The notes below the pieces were generated by a model, which was not told the origin of the DNA, searched no databases, and saw only the letters and a program-made list of their open reading frames with translations. Positions 39,087 to 47,315 of a DNA stretch of 64,000 nt are shown in pieces. Numbering within the stretch: the stretch's first letter is position 1; each line of letters begins with the position of its first letter. The position numbers were made by a program, and so were the translations under genes. The stretch covers positions 24,117 to 88,116 of the forward strand of contig NZ_BJEC01000009.1 in the NCBI RefSeq assembly GCF_005405465.1, written 5' to 3'. This stretch comes from Weissella thailandensis. Lineage in GTDB: Bacteria > Bacillota > Bacilli > Lactobacillales > Lactobacillaceae.

Positions 39087-39860
39087 TTAGTAACGATTAA
39101 AGTAATCCAGCAAATCCGTCACCGTCATCTTCTCCTTTGCATCCCCACTAACGTCTAATGAAATTTTTCCGTCTGACATGATAATTAATCGATTACCGTA
39201 TTCAAGGGCATCTTCCAAATGATGCGTAATCATCAAAGCTGTCAAATTTTCTTCATGAATCCGTTCATTTGTTACTTGCATTAATTGGGAACTAGTCTTA
39301 GGATCTAAAGCCGCTGTATGCTCATCTAACAACAACACTTCAGGTCTAAGTTGGGTAGCCATTAAAAATGACAAGGCTTGCCGTTGTCCACCTGATAAAT
39401 CACCTGCATCCATATCTAACCTGTCTGACAAGCCATTTCCCATTGTCTTCGTAACTGCCACAAAAGAAGCTTTCTTTTCATCAGTTAAGCCACGATTTTT
39501 TAGGCGACGACGTAAACCTCTTCGTTCAGCAAGCAATAAATTTTCCGCTACTGTCATTCGTGGCGCCGTACCAAGCTTTGGATCTTGGAAAACGCGAGCC
39601 AAAAAGTGCGTACGTTGTGCTTCATCTAATTTTGTGACATCACGTCCACCTAAAAAAATATGACCACTTGTTAATGGTAAAGAACCCGCAATAACATTGA
39701 ACAACGTTGACTTACCAGCACCATTAGATCCCAAAACCGTCACAAAATCACCATCGTGTAACGTTAATGACACATCATCTAATATTGTCTTTTCATTTGG
39801 TTGCCCTTGATTGACAACGACAGTGGCATGATCTAATCGTAATTTTTCTTTTAAAGCCAT
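39087..39860 (-). CDS. trpZ: ABC transporter ATP-binding protein of the putative tryptophan importer
   Basis: 257 residues. Walker A GSNGAGKST, signature DLSGGQRQALSFLMA, Walker B EVLLLDEHTAALD and H-loop MITHHLEDALEYG are intact. Its gene follows a permease of the BPD/LivH-like fold and a PF04392-type binding protein, the layout called trpXYZ in streptococci. The substrate call rests on the upstream Trp-rich leader peptide. Confidence 0.85.
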   Translation of the reverse strand: MALKEKLRLDHATVVVNQGQPNEKTILDDVSLTLHDGDFVTVLGSNGAGKSTLFNVIAGSLPLTSGHIFLGGRDVTKLDEAQRTHFLARVFQDPKLGTAPRMTVAENLLLAERRGLRRRLKNRGLTDEKKASFVAVTKTMGNGLSDRLDMDAGDLSGGQRQALSFLMATQLRPEVLLLDEHTAALDPKTSSQLMQVTNERIHEENLTALMITHHLEDALEYGNRLIIMSDGKISLDVSGDAKEKMTVTDLLDYFNRY

Positions 39861-39866
39861 AGTTAA

Positions 39867-40754
39867 TTAACCTCGTTTTAAAAATGAACTTAAACGCAAC
39901 TTAGCGCGTATTCCTGGCAACATCAGAGCCAGACCAAGTATAATAGCACTGACTAATTTCAAATCATCCGCGTTAAAGCCGATATAAAGCACAACAACCA
40001 AGACAAATCGATAGAAAATCGATCCGATGATAATTGTAATCAGACGTTCAGTTAACGTTAATGTATCAGTAAAGACAACTTCACCAATAATGATTGAAGC
40101 TAACGCAACCACAATCGTGCCGACACCCATGTTCACATCTGCGAAACCATTATTTTGTGCAACCAGAGCGCCACCCAGGCCAATCAAACCATTCGCAATC
40201 ATTAACCCTAAAATCGTCATATTATCAGTATTGATACCTAACGATCGCGCCATTTTGGGATTATCACCCGTTACAATAAAAGATTGTCCAAGTTCAGTTT
40301 TCAAAAAGCGTGCTAAAAAAATGGTTAATAATACAATAACAATTAATCCAATGACAATTACTGGAAAATTACGAGGCAAGACATGCAAAAAGTCATAAGA
40401 AAACAGACTATTCTTTCCTAGTAATGACCGATTGGCTTGCCCCATAGTTCTTAAATTAACTGAATAAGCAGCTGTCATCGTTAAAATACCAGCAAGTAAG
40501 ATTGGAATCTTACCCTTTGTGTACAATACACCTGTCACAAGGCCTGCTAGACTTCCCACCAACGCTGCACCGATGGTCGCTATAATTGGTGAGACGCCAC
40601 TTGATATTAGGGTCACCGCAGTTGCAGCACCTAACGGAAACGTCCCTTCTACGGTCATATCGGGAAAATCCAAAATACGGAAGGTTAAAAATAGCCCGAA
40701 TCCTAGGGTTGCCCAAATTAAGCCCTGACCAATTGCTGAAATTAAAAGATTCAT
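39867..40754 (-). CDS. trpY: ABC transporter permease of the putative tryptophan importer
   Basis: 295 residues with about eight membrane segments, of the LivH/branched-chain-like permease fold: LRILDFPDMTVEGTFPLGAATAVTLISSG near the N-terminus is typical of this subgroup, and LGQSFIVTGDNPKMARSLGINTDNMTILGLMIANGLIGLGGAL is the conserved cytoplasmic-loop region. Seven bases separate it from both neighbours. With the neighbouring ATPase it forms the transport channel. Confidence 0.87.
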   Translation of the reverse strand: MNLLISAIGQGLIWATLGFGLFLTFRILDFPDMTVEGTFPLGAATAVTLISSGVSPIIATIGAALVGSLAGLVTGVLYTKGKIPILLAGILTMTAAYSVNLRTMGQANRSLLGKNSLFSYDFLHVLPRNFPVIVIGLIVIVLLTIFLARFLKTELGQSFIVTGDNPKMARSLGINTDNMTILGLMIANGLIGLGGALVAQNNGFADVNMGVGTIVVALASIIIGEVVFTDTLTLTERLITIIIGSIFYRFVLVVVLYIGFNADDLKLVSAIILGLALMLPGIRAKLRLSSFLKRG

Positions 40755-40761
40755 AATTGCC

Positions 40762-41748
40762 TCACTTTACAAATTTTGCTTGTTTATATTTATCTGGTAA
40801 TTGGATGCCCAATTTATCTAACTGTGAACGATTAATAATTAAATCACCCTTTTTGATAAAGCCAACTGGTATATCCTTTGGTTTTTTTCCATTTAATATT
40901 TGGGCAACTTGCTTACCAGTTTTTACACCTAGCTTTTTCTGGTTAATTGACTCGGCAGCAAGGCCACCATCTCTAACCATCGTATCTACTGTTGGGAAGA
41001 CCGGAATCTTCGCCGCATTAGTACTATCAATCAGCGTGGGCATCGCACCAGCAATTGTATTATCTGTTGGTACAAATACCGCATCGACCTGATGATTAGC
41101 AACCATTTGCTTAGATGTTTGATTTAAATCGTTAGAAGATGAAATTGTGTATGGTTTAGGTTCAATACCAGCCTTTTTTGCTAATTTCATCATCTGTTTT
41201 GCTTGTCTCGATGCTGAATCATCCGAAGATGTATATATAACACCCAGATTTTTCATATCAGGGACAAAAGTCTGTATCATCTTTAATTGCGATTGCAACG
41301 GTGCTTGGTCGGATACACCGGTGACATTACCACCCGGGTGTTGATAACTTTTAACAAGTTTTGAATGGACAGGTGTCGTTGATGCTGAAAAGACAACTGG
41401 TCTATCGGTAACTGTATTTGCTAAGGATACTGCTGCTGGTGTTGCAATTCCTACCGATACATCAGCCCCTGCATTATCGAACTTTGAAGCCATAGTTTTT
41501 AAATTTGATTGATCGCCTTGTGCGTTTTCGTAAATTATTTTGACATTGCGTCCTTTATGAAATCCTTCACTCGCCAATCCTTTGTATATACCTTCATTTA
41601 TGGCATCCAATGCAGGATGTTTCATATATTGTAAGACCGCAACTGTTGGCATTGCCTTCTTTTGATTTTTAGCAACGGTTTCATACCCGCCAGCAAAAAG
41701 CGTAAATACAGTTAACACCCCAATTGTACCCAAAATTTTTTTGTTCAT
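40762..41748 (-). CDS. trpX: ABC-type substrate-binding protein, putative tryptophan-binding
   Basis: About 328 residues of the ABC_sub_bind family. An N-terminal hydrophobic segment (ILGTIGVLTVFTLFAGGYE) acts as signal or anchor; there is no lipobox cysteine. The core includes PTVAVLQYMKHPALDAINEGIYKGLASEGF and NVKIIYENAQGDQSNL. Start at ATG 41748; an upstream GTG adds six residues. Family members bind tryptophan or other aromatic or purine-like ligands; the Trp-Trp leader upstream favours tryptophan. Confidence 0.86.
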   Translation of the reverse strand: MNKKILGTIGVLTVFTLFAGGYETVAKNQKKAMPTVAVLQYMKHPALDAINEGIYKGLASEGFHKGRNVKIIYENAQGDQSNLKTMASKFDNAGADVSVGIATPAAVSLANTVTDRPVVFSASTTPVHSKLVKSYQHPGGNVTGVSDQAPLQSQLKMIQTFVPDMKNLGVIYTSSDDSASRQAKQMMKLAKKAGIEPKPYTISSSNDLNQTSKQMVANHQVDAVFVPTDNTIAGAMPTLIDSTNAAKIPVFPTVDTMVRDGGLAAESINQKKLGVKTGKQVAQILNGKKPKDIPVGFIKKGDLIINRSQLDKLGIQLPDKYKQAKFVK

Positions 41749-41787
41749 TCGTTTACTCACTTCCACTACTATTTAAATCGACAAAAT

Positions 41788-41828
41788 AAAAAACACGAGC
41801 AGATACAATAGTACCTTCTCGTGTTTAA
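41788..41828 (-). terminator. Attenuator terminator before trpX
   Basis: AACACGAG pairs with CTCGTGTT and is followed by a T-run on the minus strand. It lies between the Trp leader peptide and trpX, so it must be bypassed for expression of the operon. Confidence 0.88.
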
Positions 41829-41960
41829 CATGAAAAGGACTATACACTAAGTCGTGTAACCCTTTCCAATAATTTTAGGAAAATTAGTTAGCACAGACTC
41901 AATACTTCCGCTCCCAAAGGAACCCACGTACCGAATCTATGCGATCATAGTTCGTACGCG
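41829..41960 (-). promoter_or_regulatory. Structured attenuator leader RNA of the trpXYZ-crcB operon
   Basis: Between the leader-peptide stop codon and the terminator the RNA can form nested stems: CGTAC/GTACG enclosing CTATG/CATAG (about 41931-41960), a hairpin with TTCC/GGAA, a closing helix in which TCTGTGC (41891-41897) pairs with GCGCAGA of the leader-peptide end (41964-41970), and GAAAGG...CCTTTTC. This resembles a ribosome-controlled attenuator rather than a T-box; no GGTGGNACC core is present. Confidence 0.75.
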
Positions 41961-42005
41961 TTATCTGCGCCACCAACCATTTAATTGGAATTTAAATTTA
42001 CCCAT
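41961..42005 (-). CDS. Trp-Trp leader peptide of the transporter operon
   Basis: A 14-codon open frame, MGKFKFQLNGWWRR then TAA, with AGGAGA 9-10 bases before the ATG. Two adjacent tryptophan codons lie at 41970-41975, just before the stop. The last codons overlap the 5' arm of a helix with a segment farther down the leader, and a terminator follows. This is the classic arrangement for amino-acid-specific ribosome stalling: scarce charged tRNA-Trp stalls the ribosome on the Trp codons, disrupts that helix and relieves termination. Too short for standard gene finding. Confidence 0.85.
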   Translation of the reverse strand: MGKFKFQLNGWWRR

Positions 42006-42035
42006 AACTAATTTTCTCCTCAGCTATTTTTTATA

Positions 42036-42064
42036 ATAATACCACGCCACTTGTACTTACGCAA
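42036..42064 (-). promoter_or_regulatory. Promoter of the Trp leader-transporter operon
   Basis: TTGCGT (42059-42064) and TATTAT (42036-42041) with a 17-base spacer lie right after the nrdF stop codon and about 30 bases before the leader peptide ATG, so the leader is transcribed from its own promoter. Confidence 0.78.
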
Positions 42065-42066
42065 TA

Positions 42067-43023
42067 CTATTCAATTTGATAATCATCATCTTCCATAGCC
42101 TCAACCTGACCAAGCCGATAACCATTACCAACCTGCGAGAAGAAATCATGATTTGAAGTCGTTGTTGAAATACCATTCATAACGATAGGATTAACATCTT
42201 CGGCACCATCTGGGAATAATGGATCTTGTCCTAAATTCATCAATGCTTTATTTGCATTGTAACGTAGAAAAGTTAATACCGACTCTGTCCAACCAATGTC
42301 ATCATAAAGTAACTTGGTATAATTCTCCTCATTACTGTACAAATCTAATAGCAAATCATATAACCAAGTTTTTAACTCATTTTGTTCATCTTCACTAAGT
42401 TCATTAAATCCCATTTGGAATTTATAACCAATATAAGTACCATGAACTGACTCATCACGCAAAATTAATTTAATAATTTCAGCTACATTGTTTAACTTAT
42501 TATGTCCTAAATACCAAAGTGGTGTATAGAATCCTGAATAGAATAAGAATGTTTCTAAAAATACTGAAGCAACTTTACGTTGTAATTGACTACCACTTTG
42601 ATAAATTTGATTAATCCGATTGGCCTTATATTGCAAAAATTTATTACTATTTGTCCAATCAAATATTTCATCAATTTCAGCTGGCGTGTGTAACGTTTCA
42701 AAAATTGAAGAGTATGATTTTGCATGAACAGATTCCATAAACTCAATGTTATTTAGAACAGCTAGCTCATGTTGTGTCCTAGTCGATTGCTTCAAAGATG
42801 CCATACCGTCTTGTGATTGTAATGTATCTAGTAAAGTTAATCCACCAAAAACATGACCAACCAAATAATGTTCTTGTTCAGACATCTTACGCCAGTCATC
42901 CAAATCATTTGATAGAGGGATTCTTGTATCCAGCCAAAACTGCTCAGTCAACTTTTCCCATGTTGCTTTATCAACCTTGTCTTCAATAGCATTCCAATTG
43001 ATTGCTTCATATGCTACTGTCAT
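42067..43023 (-). CDS. nrdF: Ribonucleotide reductase class Ib small subunit
   Basis: 318 residues. Carries the di-metal (Mn or Fe) site and tyrosyl radical needed by NrdE. Recognisable helices include the metal ligands in SEQEHYLVGHVFGGLTLLDTLQ, EFMESVHAKSYSSIF and LILRDESVHGTYIGYKFQ. The class Ib type is supported by the linked nrdH and nrdI genes. Follows nrdE by 32 bases. Confidence 0.96.
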   Translation of the reverse strand: MTVAYEAINWNAIEDKVDKATWEKLTEQFWLDTRIPLSNDLDDWRKMSEQEHYLVGHVFGGLTLLDTLQSQDGMASLKQSTRTQHELAVLNNIEFMESVHAKSYSSIFETLHTPAEIDEIFDWTNSNKFLQYKANRINQIYQSGSQLQRKVASVFLETFLFYSGFYTPLWYLGHNKLNNVAEIIKLILRDESVHGTYIGYKFQMGFNELSEDEQNELKTWLYDLLLDLYSNEENYTKLLYDDIGWTESVLTFLRYNANKALMNLGQDPLFPDGAEDVNPIVMNGISTTTSNHDFFSQVGNGYRLGQVEAMEDDDYQIE

Positions 43024-43055
43024 TTGCTCACCTTATCTCTCATTTGTATAACACC

Positions 43056-45227
43056 TTAAATTGAACAACTTTCACATTCATTGACACCAAATTCTTCCAT
43101 ATCGTCAGTATATGTACGAATATAGTAAATTGATTTGATACCTTTCTGATAGGCATATAATCTTAGAATGTTTAAATCACGCGTCGTCATCTTCTCTGTA
43201 TGTCCGTCTTTCCAATCATATAGACCCTCAGGAATTGTTGAACGCATAAATAATGTTAATGCCATTCCCTGGTCAATATGCTGCTGCGCAGTTGCATAGA
43301 CATCAATCACCCGACGCATGTCCATGTTATAGGCAGATTCATAGTATGGTAGAGTATCTGTTCCCAAATAAGGTGCTGGATAGTAAATTTTTCCAATTTT
43401 CTTTTCTTGGCGTTCTTCAACACGATTAATAATGGGATGCAATGAAGCAGTTGCGTCATTAACATATGAAATCGATCCAGTTGGTGCAACTGCCATGCGA
43501 TAAGCATTATACAAACCATATTGCTTAACTGATGCTGCTAAAGCCTGCCAATCCTCTTGAGTTGGGAAATGATGTACAGCAAATATTTCTTTAACTTTAT
43601 CAGTTTTTGGTGACCAATCTTCGTTAATATACTTTTCAAAGTATGCACCACTAGCATAAGTTGATTTTTCAAACTCGTAAAAGCTAGTCTGTCGCTCTTT
43701 AGCAATATTATTTGAAGCAACTAAACTATAGTAATTCAGCATTAGGAAGTAAGCATTCGTAAAGTCCAATGCTTCTTCATCCCCATAATACATATGATTT
43801 TTAGCAAAAAAGGCATGCAAGCCCATTGCACCTAAGCCAATCGCATGTGTCTGACGATTTCCCAATCTAACTGAAGGAACAATATCAAGATCTGTTTGAT
43901 CCGAAACAAATGTCAATGCACGTACCATTGCATCTACTGACTTACCAAAATCATTTGTAGCCATCATATTAACAATATTTGTTGAACCAAGGTTACATGA
44001 TACATCTGTCCCTAACTCATCATACGTTTGCTCATTATTAATTTGTGATGCTCGCTGAACCTGTAAAATTTCTGAACATAAATTAGATGAGATAACCTTA
44101 CCCGCAATTGGGTTAGCAGCGTTAACGGTATCTATGTTAATAACATAAGGATAACCAGACTCCTGCTGTAATTTCGAAATTTCTGTTTCTAACTCACGAG
44201 CCCGAATTTTCTTCTTATGAATTTGCTTATTAGCTACCATTGCATCATATTCGGCTGTAATGTCGACATAGTTAAATGGCTTACCGTATACACGCTCAAC
44301 ATCATACGGAGAGAATAAGAACATATCTGAATTACTTTTGATTAATTCATAAAACTTATCAGGAACAGTTAATCCAAGTGACAATGTTTTGACACGAATC
44401 TTTTCATCAGCATTTTCCTTTTTAGTAGCTAAAAAGTTCATGATATCTGGATGGAATACTGATAAATAGACAACTCCTGCCCCATTACGTTGACCCATTT
44501 GGTTAGAATATGAAAATGAGTCTTCTAATAGTTTCATAACAGGAACAACACCTGATGCGGCATTATTAATGCCCTTGATAGGTGCGCCAGCCTCTCTAAG
44601 ATTAGACAAAACGATACCAACACCACCACCAATTTTAGATAACTGTAATGCCGAATTGACAACCCGGCCAATAGCATTCATATCATCGGTCGCCTGCAAA
44701 ATAAAGCATGACACCAGCTCACCACGACGGGCACGACCAGCATTCAAAAACGAAGGCGTTGCCGGCTGATAACGTTGATGAATCATCTCATCAGCTAAAT
44801 TCATAGCTAAAGTCTCATCACCATTTGCATAGAATAGGACATTCATAACAATGCGATCATTGTAATTTTCGATGTAATAGTCACCATCATTCGTCTTTAA
44901 CGCATACTGTGCATAAAACTTATAGGCAGCCATAAAAGACTTAAATTGGAAATGTTGTGAGTCTAAATACGCATACAACTTCTCAATAAAAGCCATCGTA
45001 TACTTATCGACCATTTTTGGATCAACATAATCATTAGCGATCAAGTAATCAAAACGATCCGCTATTGAATCAAATTTCTTTGTGTTTGGCTCAACATTTT
45101 CTTTAATAAAAGCTTGTAATGCTTCAGTATCTTTCTGTAATTGAATACTATTATTCTTTGGAATATTCAACTGATTATTTAAATCAAAATAAGTAACCTT
45201 ATCTAGATCCAGCGTTGCTAATGACAT
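43056..45227 (-). CDS. nrdE: Ribonucleotide reductase class Ib large subunit
   Basis: About 723 residues. Reduces ribonucleoside diphosphates. The five cysteines present are exactly those expected to be catalytic: GELVSCFIL, NLCSEILQ and VSCNLGST in the active site and the C-terminal pair ECESCSI that accepts electrons from NrdH. MAVAPTGSISYVNDAT is also characteristic. Start at ATG 45227, where GGGGGAG lies 4 bases upstream; an in-frame GTG at 45284 would place this site inside the gene. Confidence 0.97.
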   Translation of the reverse strand: MSLATLDLDKVTYFDLNNQLNIPKNNSIQLQKDTEALQAFIKENVEPNTKKFDSIADRFDYLIANDYVDPKMVDKYTMAFIEKLYAYLDSQHFQFKSFMAAYKFYAQYALKTNDGDYYIENYNDRIVMNVLFYANGDETLAMNLADEMIHQRYQPATPSFLNAGRARRGELVSCFILQATDDMNAIGRVVNSALQLSKIGGGVGIVLSNLREAGAPIKGINNAASGVVPVMKLLEDSFSYSNQMGQRNGAGVVYLSVFHPDIMNFLATKKENADEKIRVKTLSLGLTVPDKFYELIKSNSDMFLFSPYDVERVYGKPFNYVDITAEYDAMVANKQIHKKKIRARELETEISKLQQESGYPYVINIDTVNAANPIAGKVISSNLCSEILQVQRASQINNEQTYDELGTDVSCNLGSTNIVNMMATNDFGKSVDAMVRALTFVSDQTDLDIVPSVRLGNRQTHAIGLGAMGLHAFFAKNHMYYGDEEALDFTNAYFLMLNYYSLVASNNIAKERQTSFYEFEKSTYASGAYFEKYINEDWSPKTDKVKEIFAVHHFPTQEDWQALAASVKQYGLYNAYRMAVAPTGSISYVNDATASLHPIINRVEERQEKKIGKIYYPAPYLGTDTLPYYESAYNMDMRRVIDVYATAQQHIDQGMALTLFMRSTIPEGLYDWKDGHTEKMTTRDLNILRLYAYQKGIKSIYYIRTYTDDMEEFGVNECESCSI

Positions 45228-45313
45228 ATAACTCCCCCGCGTAGTACCTAGTGTAAAGCGGAATCCTTTTGGTTGCACCGACACCTAGGTATCTTAACTA
45301 ATTGATTAAGTGA

Positions 45314-45550
45314 TTAAATTGCTTTGCTTAACTTGGCAAGCAAATCTGGACGGAAACCTTTAACTGGTTCCATGTCTTCCGAAAAGACAACAGGTACTGA
45401 TTGATAACCTTTATCCTTCAAAAAAGTTAATGCATCTGCATCATTTTCAACGTTCTTTTCTGAGTAGCTAATACCATATTGTGTCAATGTCTTCTTAGTC
45501 ATGAGACATTGAATGCAGTTATTCTTTGTATACACGGTCACATTTTGCAT
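45314..45550 (-). CDS. nrdH: Glutaredoxin-like protein NrdH
   Basis: 78 residues. Redox motif CIQC at 12-15, cis-proline region QSVPVVF and the NrdH-specific GFRPDLL near the C-terminus. Delivers electrons to NrdE. First gene of nrdHEF; the fourth component, nrdI, is divergent on the plus strand. Confidence 0.95.
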   Translation of the reverse strand: MQNVTVYTKNNCIQCLMTKKTLTQYGISYSEKNVENDADALTFLKDKGYQSVPVVFSEDMEPVKGFRPDLLAKLSKAI

Positions 45551-45651
45551 ATTTTCACCTAAACTTTCTTCTTCTATAAAACCTAACGGATTGTTAATAT
45601 GTCATTGAGTATAAACCACTCAACTAACAGTTTGCAAGTTAATAATTTAAC

Positions 45652-45697
45652 CAAAAAAAGGCTTGACATGGGCGTCATAGCACTGCATAAGCCTTTG
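45652..45697 (-). terminator. Hairpin with T-run in the nrdH upstream region
   Basis: AAAGGCTT pairs with AAGCCTTT around an ~20-base apical region and is followed by TTTTTTT on the minus strand, about 100 bases before the nrdH ATG. There is no minus-strand gene just upstream that needs a terminator, so it may act as an attenuator in the nrdHEF leader. The inverted repeat TTTGTAGTGATT-ATTACAAA is next to it (about 45694-45713). Confidence 0.6.
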
Positions 45698-45806
45698 TAG
45701 TGATTATTACAAAAAGATTAAATAATAACTTTCCGTTACATATATGATTGCTAATTATCGTAAACTTTTTTAGACTAAATATTATAGAAAAATCTGGAGG
45801 AAAATA

Positions 45807-46265
45807 ATGCCAATCCACCTATTATATAGTTCAATCTCTGGCAATACACGTGCATTCGTTACAAAGCTAACTGAATATGCCAAAACTCAAGGCCATTTCA
45901 CTTTGATACCAATTGAAATTTCAGATGCAACTTCCGATATTATCGAGACGAGCCCTTTTTTTGCCCTTGTACCAACTTATTTGGATGGCGGTAATGGCAT
46001 TGATAATGGCGTATTTGAAATATTAACAGAGCCCTTACGAGAACAACTAGAAATTCCAGAAAATCAACAGCATCTGCTAGGAATTATCGGATCCGGAAAT
46101 AAAAATTTCAATGCACAATATATTCTAACTGCGCGTCGTTATGCCGTACAATTTAAAGTTCCCTTGATTGCTAATTATGAACTGCGCGGAACTTCAAATG
46201 ATGTACAACGTGTTTATGAAGCAATTCAACAACGGCTAACCGAAGTACAATCGTCACATAATTAG
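45807..46265 (+). CDS. nrdI: Flavodoxin-like protein NrdI
   Basis: 152 residues. FMN-binding loop YSSISGNTRAFVTKL near residues 7-21 and GIIGSGNKNFNAQYILTARRYAVQFKVPLI near 95-125 match NrdI. It activates the Mn2-tyrosyl cofactor of NrdF. GGAGG lies upstream of the ATG. Head-to-head with nrdHEF rather than inside that operon; two unknown genes follow. Confidence 0.92.
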   Translation: MPIHLLYSSISGNTRAFVTKLTEYAKTQGHFTLIPIEISDATSDIIETSPFFALVPTYLDGGNGIDNGVFEILTEPLREQLEIPENQQHLLGIIGSGNKNFNAQYILTARRYAVQFKVPLIANYELRGTSNDVQRVYEAIQQRLTEVQSSHN

Positions 46266-46284
46266 GTAAAAGAAGAAGTAAATC

Positions 46285-46938
46285 ATGCAAGTCACCAAAC
46301 CAAAAACTAAGAAAGTGTCATTAACCAAGCAACGACGTGCGGAAACTTGGCAACGATTAACAAAAGAACAACAATCAGTTATCAAAAAGCATATTCGTTA
46401 TCAGCAAACTTCATTATTTATGAATCATGAGCTAATTGGTCATGGACGGCACTGGTCCCTCGTCGCCTTTCATGAAAACACGAATTTCGACAGTCCTAGC
46501 AGTCCCCAACTATATTGCGACTGTGGTCGTCGTTTAAAGTATCAGTACGTCTTAACTAACAATCTTGGTGAAGAAATAAAACTTGGCATTACTCATTTCG
46601 CTGATCATATTGGTATTCCAGAGGCCGTTGCTCGTCAATTGCAGGCTGAAATTCACCAATTAAATTTTGGACTAGATGAGCTTTTGCAGCGTATTCGTCG
46701 TCATGCCGGTTTGAATCAGGAGATGCGTAACTGGTTCATCATTCATCAAAATGAATTTGACGACTTACCACCTAATACCGTTGACTTTATCACTCAAAAT
46801 TTACCGCCTGAACGAGAAATACAAACTGACATCGTGCGCGCCTATAAAAAGGCTACTTATGTTAAAAAAGAACACGTGCAACGTAAAAAATCTAAGTTAA
46901 ATAAAAAAGCTTGGCAGGAAATCTTTCGCGAGATTTAG
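46285..46938 (+). CDS. Protein of unknown function with a CxC motif
   Basis: 217 residues, basic at both ends (KPKTKKVSLTKQRR; KKEHVQRKKSKLNKKAW). Central YCDCGRRLKYQYVLTN contains the only two cysteines, as CxC, followed by a histidine-containing stretch LGITHFADHIGIP. The rest looks alpha-helical. I do not recognise the family. The CxC with nearby histidines could be half a zinc site, which is a guess. It begins 20 bases after nrdI and ends 13 bases before the next gene, so the three form an operon. Confidence 0.72.
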   Translation: MQVTKPKTKKVSLTKQRRAETWQRLTKEQQSVIKKHIRYQQTSLFMNHELIGHGRHWSLVAFHENTNFDSPSSPQLYCDCGRRLKYQYVLTNNLGEEIKLGITHFADHIGIPEAVARQLQAEIHQLNFGLDELLQRIRRHAGLNQEMRNWFIIHQNEFDDLPPNTVDFITQNLPPEREIQTDIVRAYKKATYVKKEHVQRKKSKLNKKAWQEIFREI

Positions 46939-46951
46939 AAATGGAGTCACT

Positions 46952-47212
46952 ATGATTAAAATATACGTCGCCCCCACTGTAAAACCAAGATTTGCTTTAT
47001 TGGTCGATGACAGGCGTGAGTTGGTGTCTCAAGTATATACAATACTATCCCAAACTTTGCCAACGACAATAAGCCAAGTAAAACTACCAAATATGATGGC
47101 TCTTCATACAAAACAAACGCAACTACTAGCAAATGAGAATTATTGGTTGTGGCCAATTGACGAAGCGACAAACCAATTTCCATCTATTACCGAAAACCAT
47201 CTAAACAATTAA
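46952..47212 (+). CDS. Small protein of unknown function
   Basis: 86 residues, no cysteine, no membrane segment. GGAG lies before the ATG and the gene follows its neighbour by 13 bases, then a terminator closes the unit. The sequence IKIYVAPTVKPRFALLVDD and LWPIDEATNQFPS gives no family clue. Its main support is operon position and ribosome site. Confidence 0.6.
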   Translation: MIKIYVAPTVKPRFALLVDDRRELVSQVYTILSQTLPTTISQVKLPNMMALHTKQTQLLANENYWLWPIDEATNQFPSITENHLNN

Positions 47213-47221
47213 AAACATACT

Positions 47222-47276
47222 AAAAAAGGCTACGTCTGAAAACTAGGAAAAATTCCTAGTGAGACGTAGCCTTTTA
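47222..47276. terminator. Bidirectional terminator between the nrdI unit and the LysM gene
   Basis: AAAAGGCTACGTCT pairs with AGACGTAGCCTTTT; inside it, a second stem CTAGGAA/TTCCTAG is nested. T-runs occur on both strands. Confidence 0.9.
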
Positions 47277-47315
47277 AATTTTATGAGTAAATAAAGTAAC
47301 CTTTAACGGTTCGGC

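Noticed and set aside
38693..39090. Fluoride riboswitch before the crcB pair
   Set aside because: Only 10 bases separate crcB from the upstream ATPase gene, and no GGCGAUG-type motif was seen.
41829..42005. T-box or known riboswitch upstream of trpX
   Set aside because: No GGTGGNACC core or AG-bulge stem is present, and the elements do not match lysine, SAM, THF, TPP, fluoride or guanidine riboswitches as I remember them; the Trp-Trp leader peptide explains the region better.
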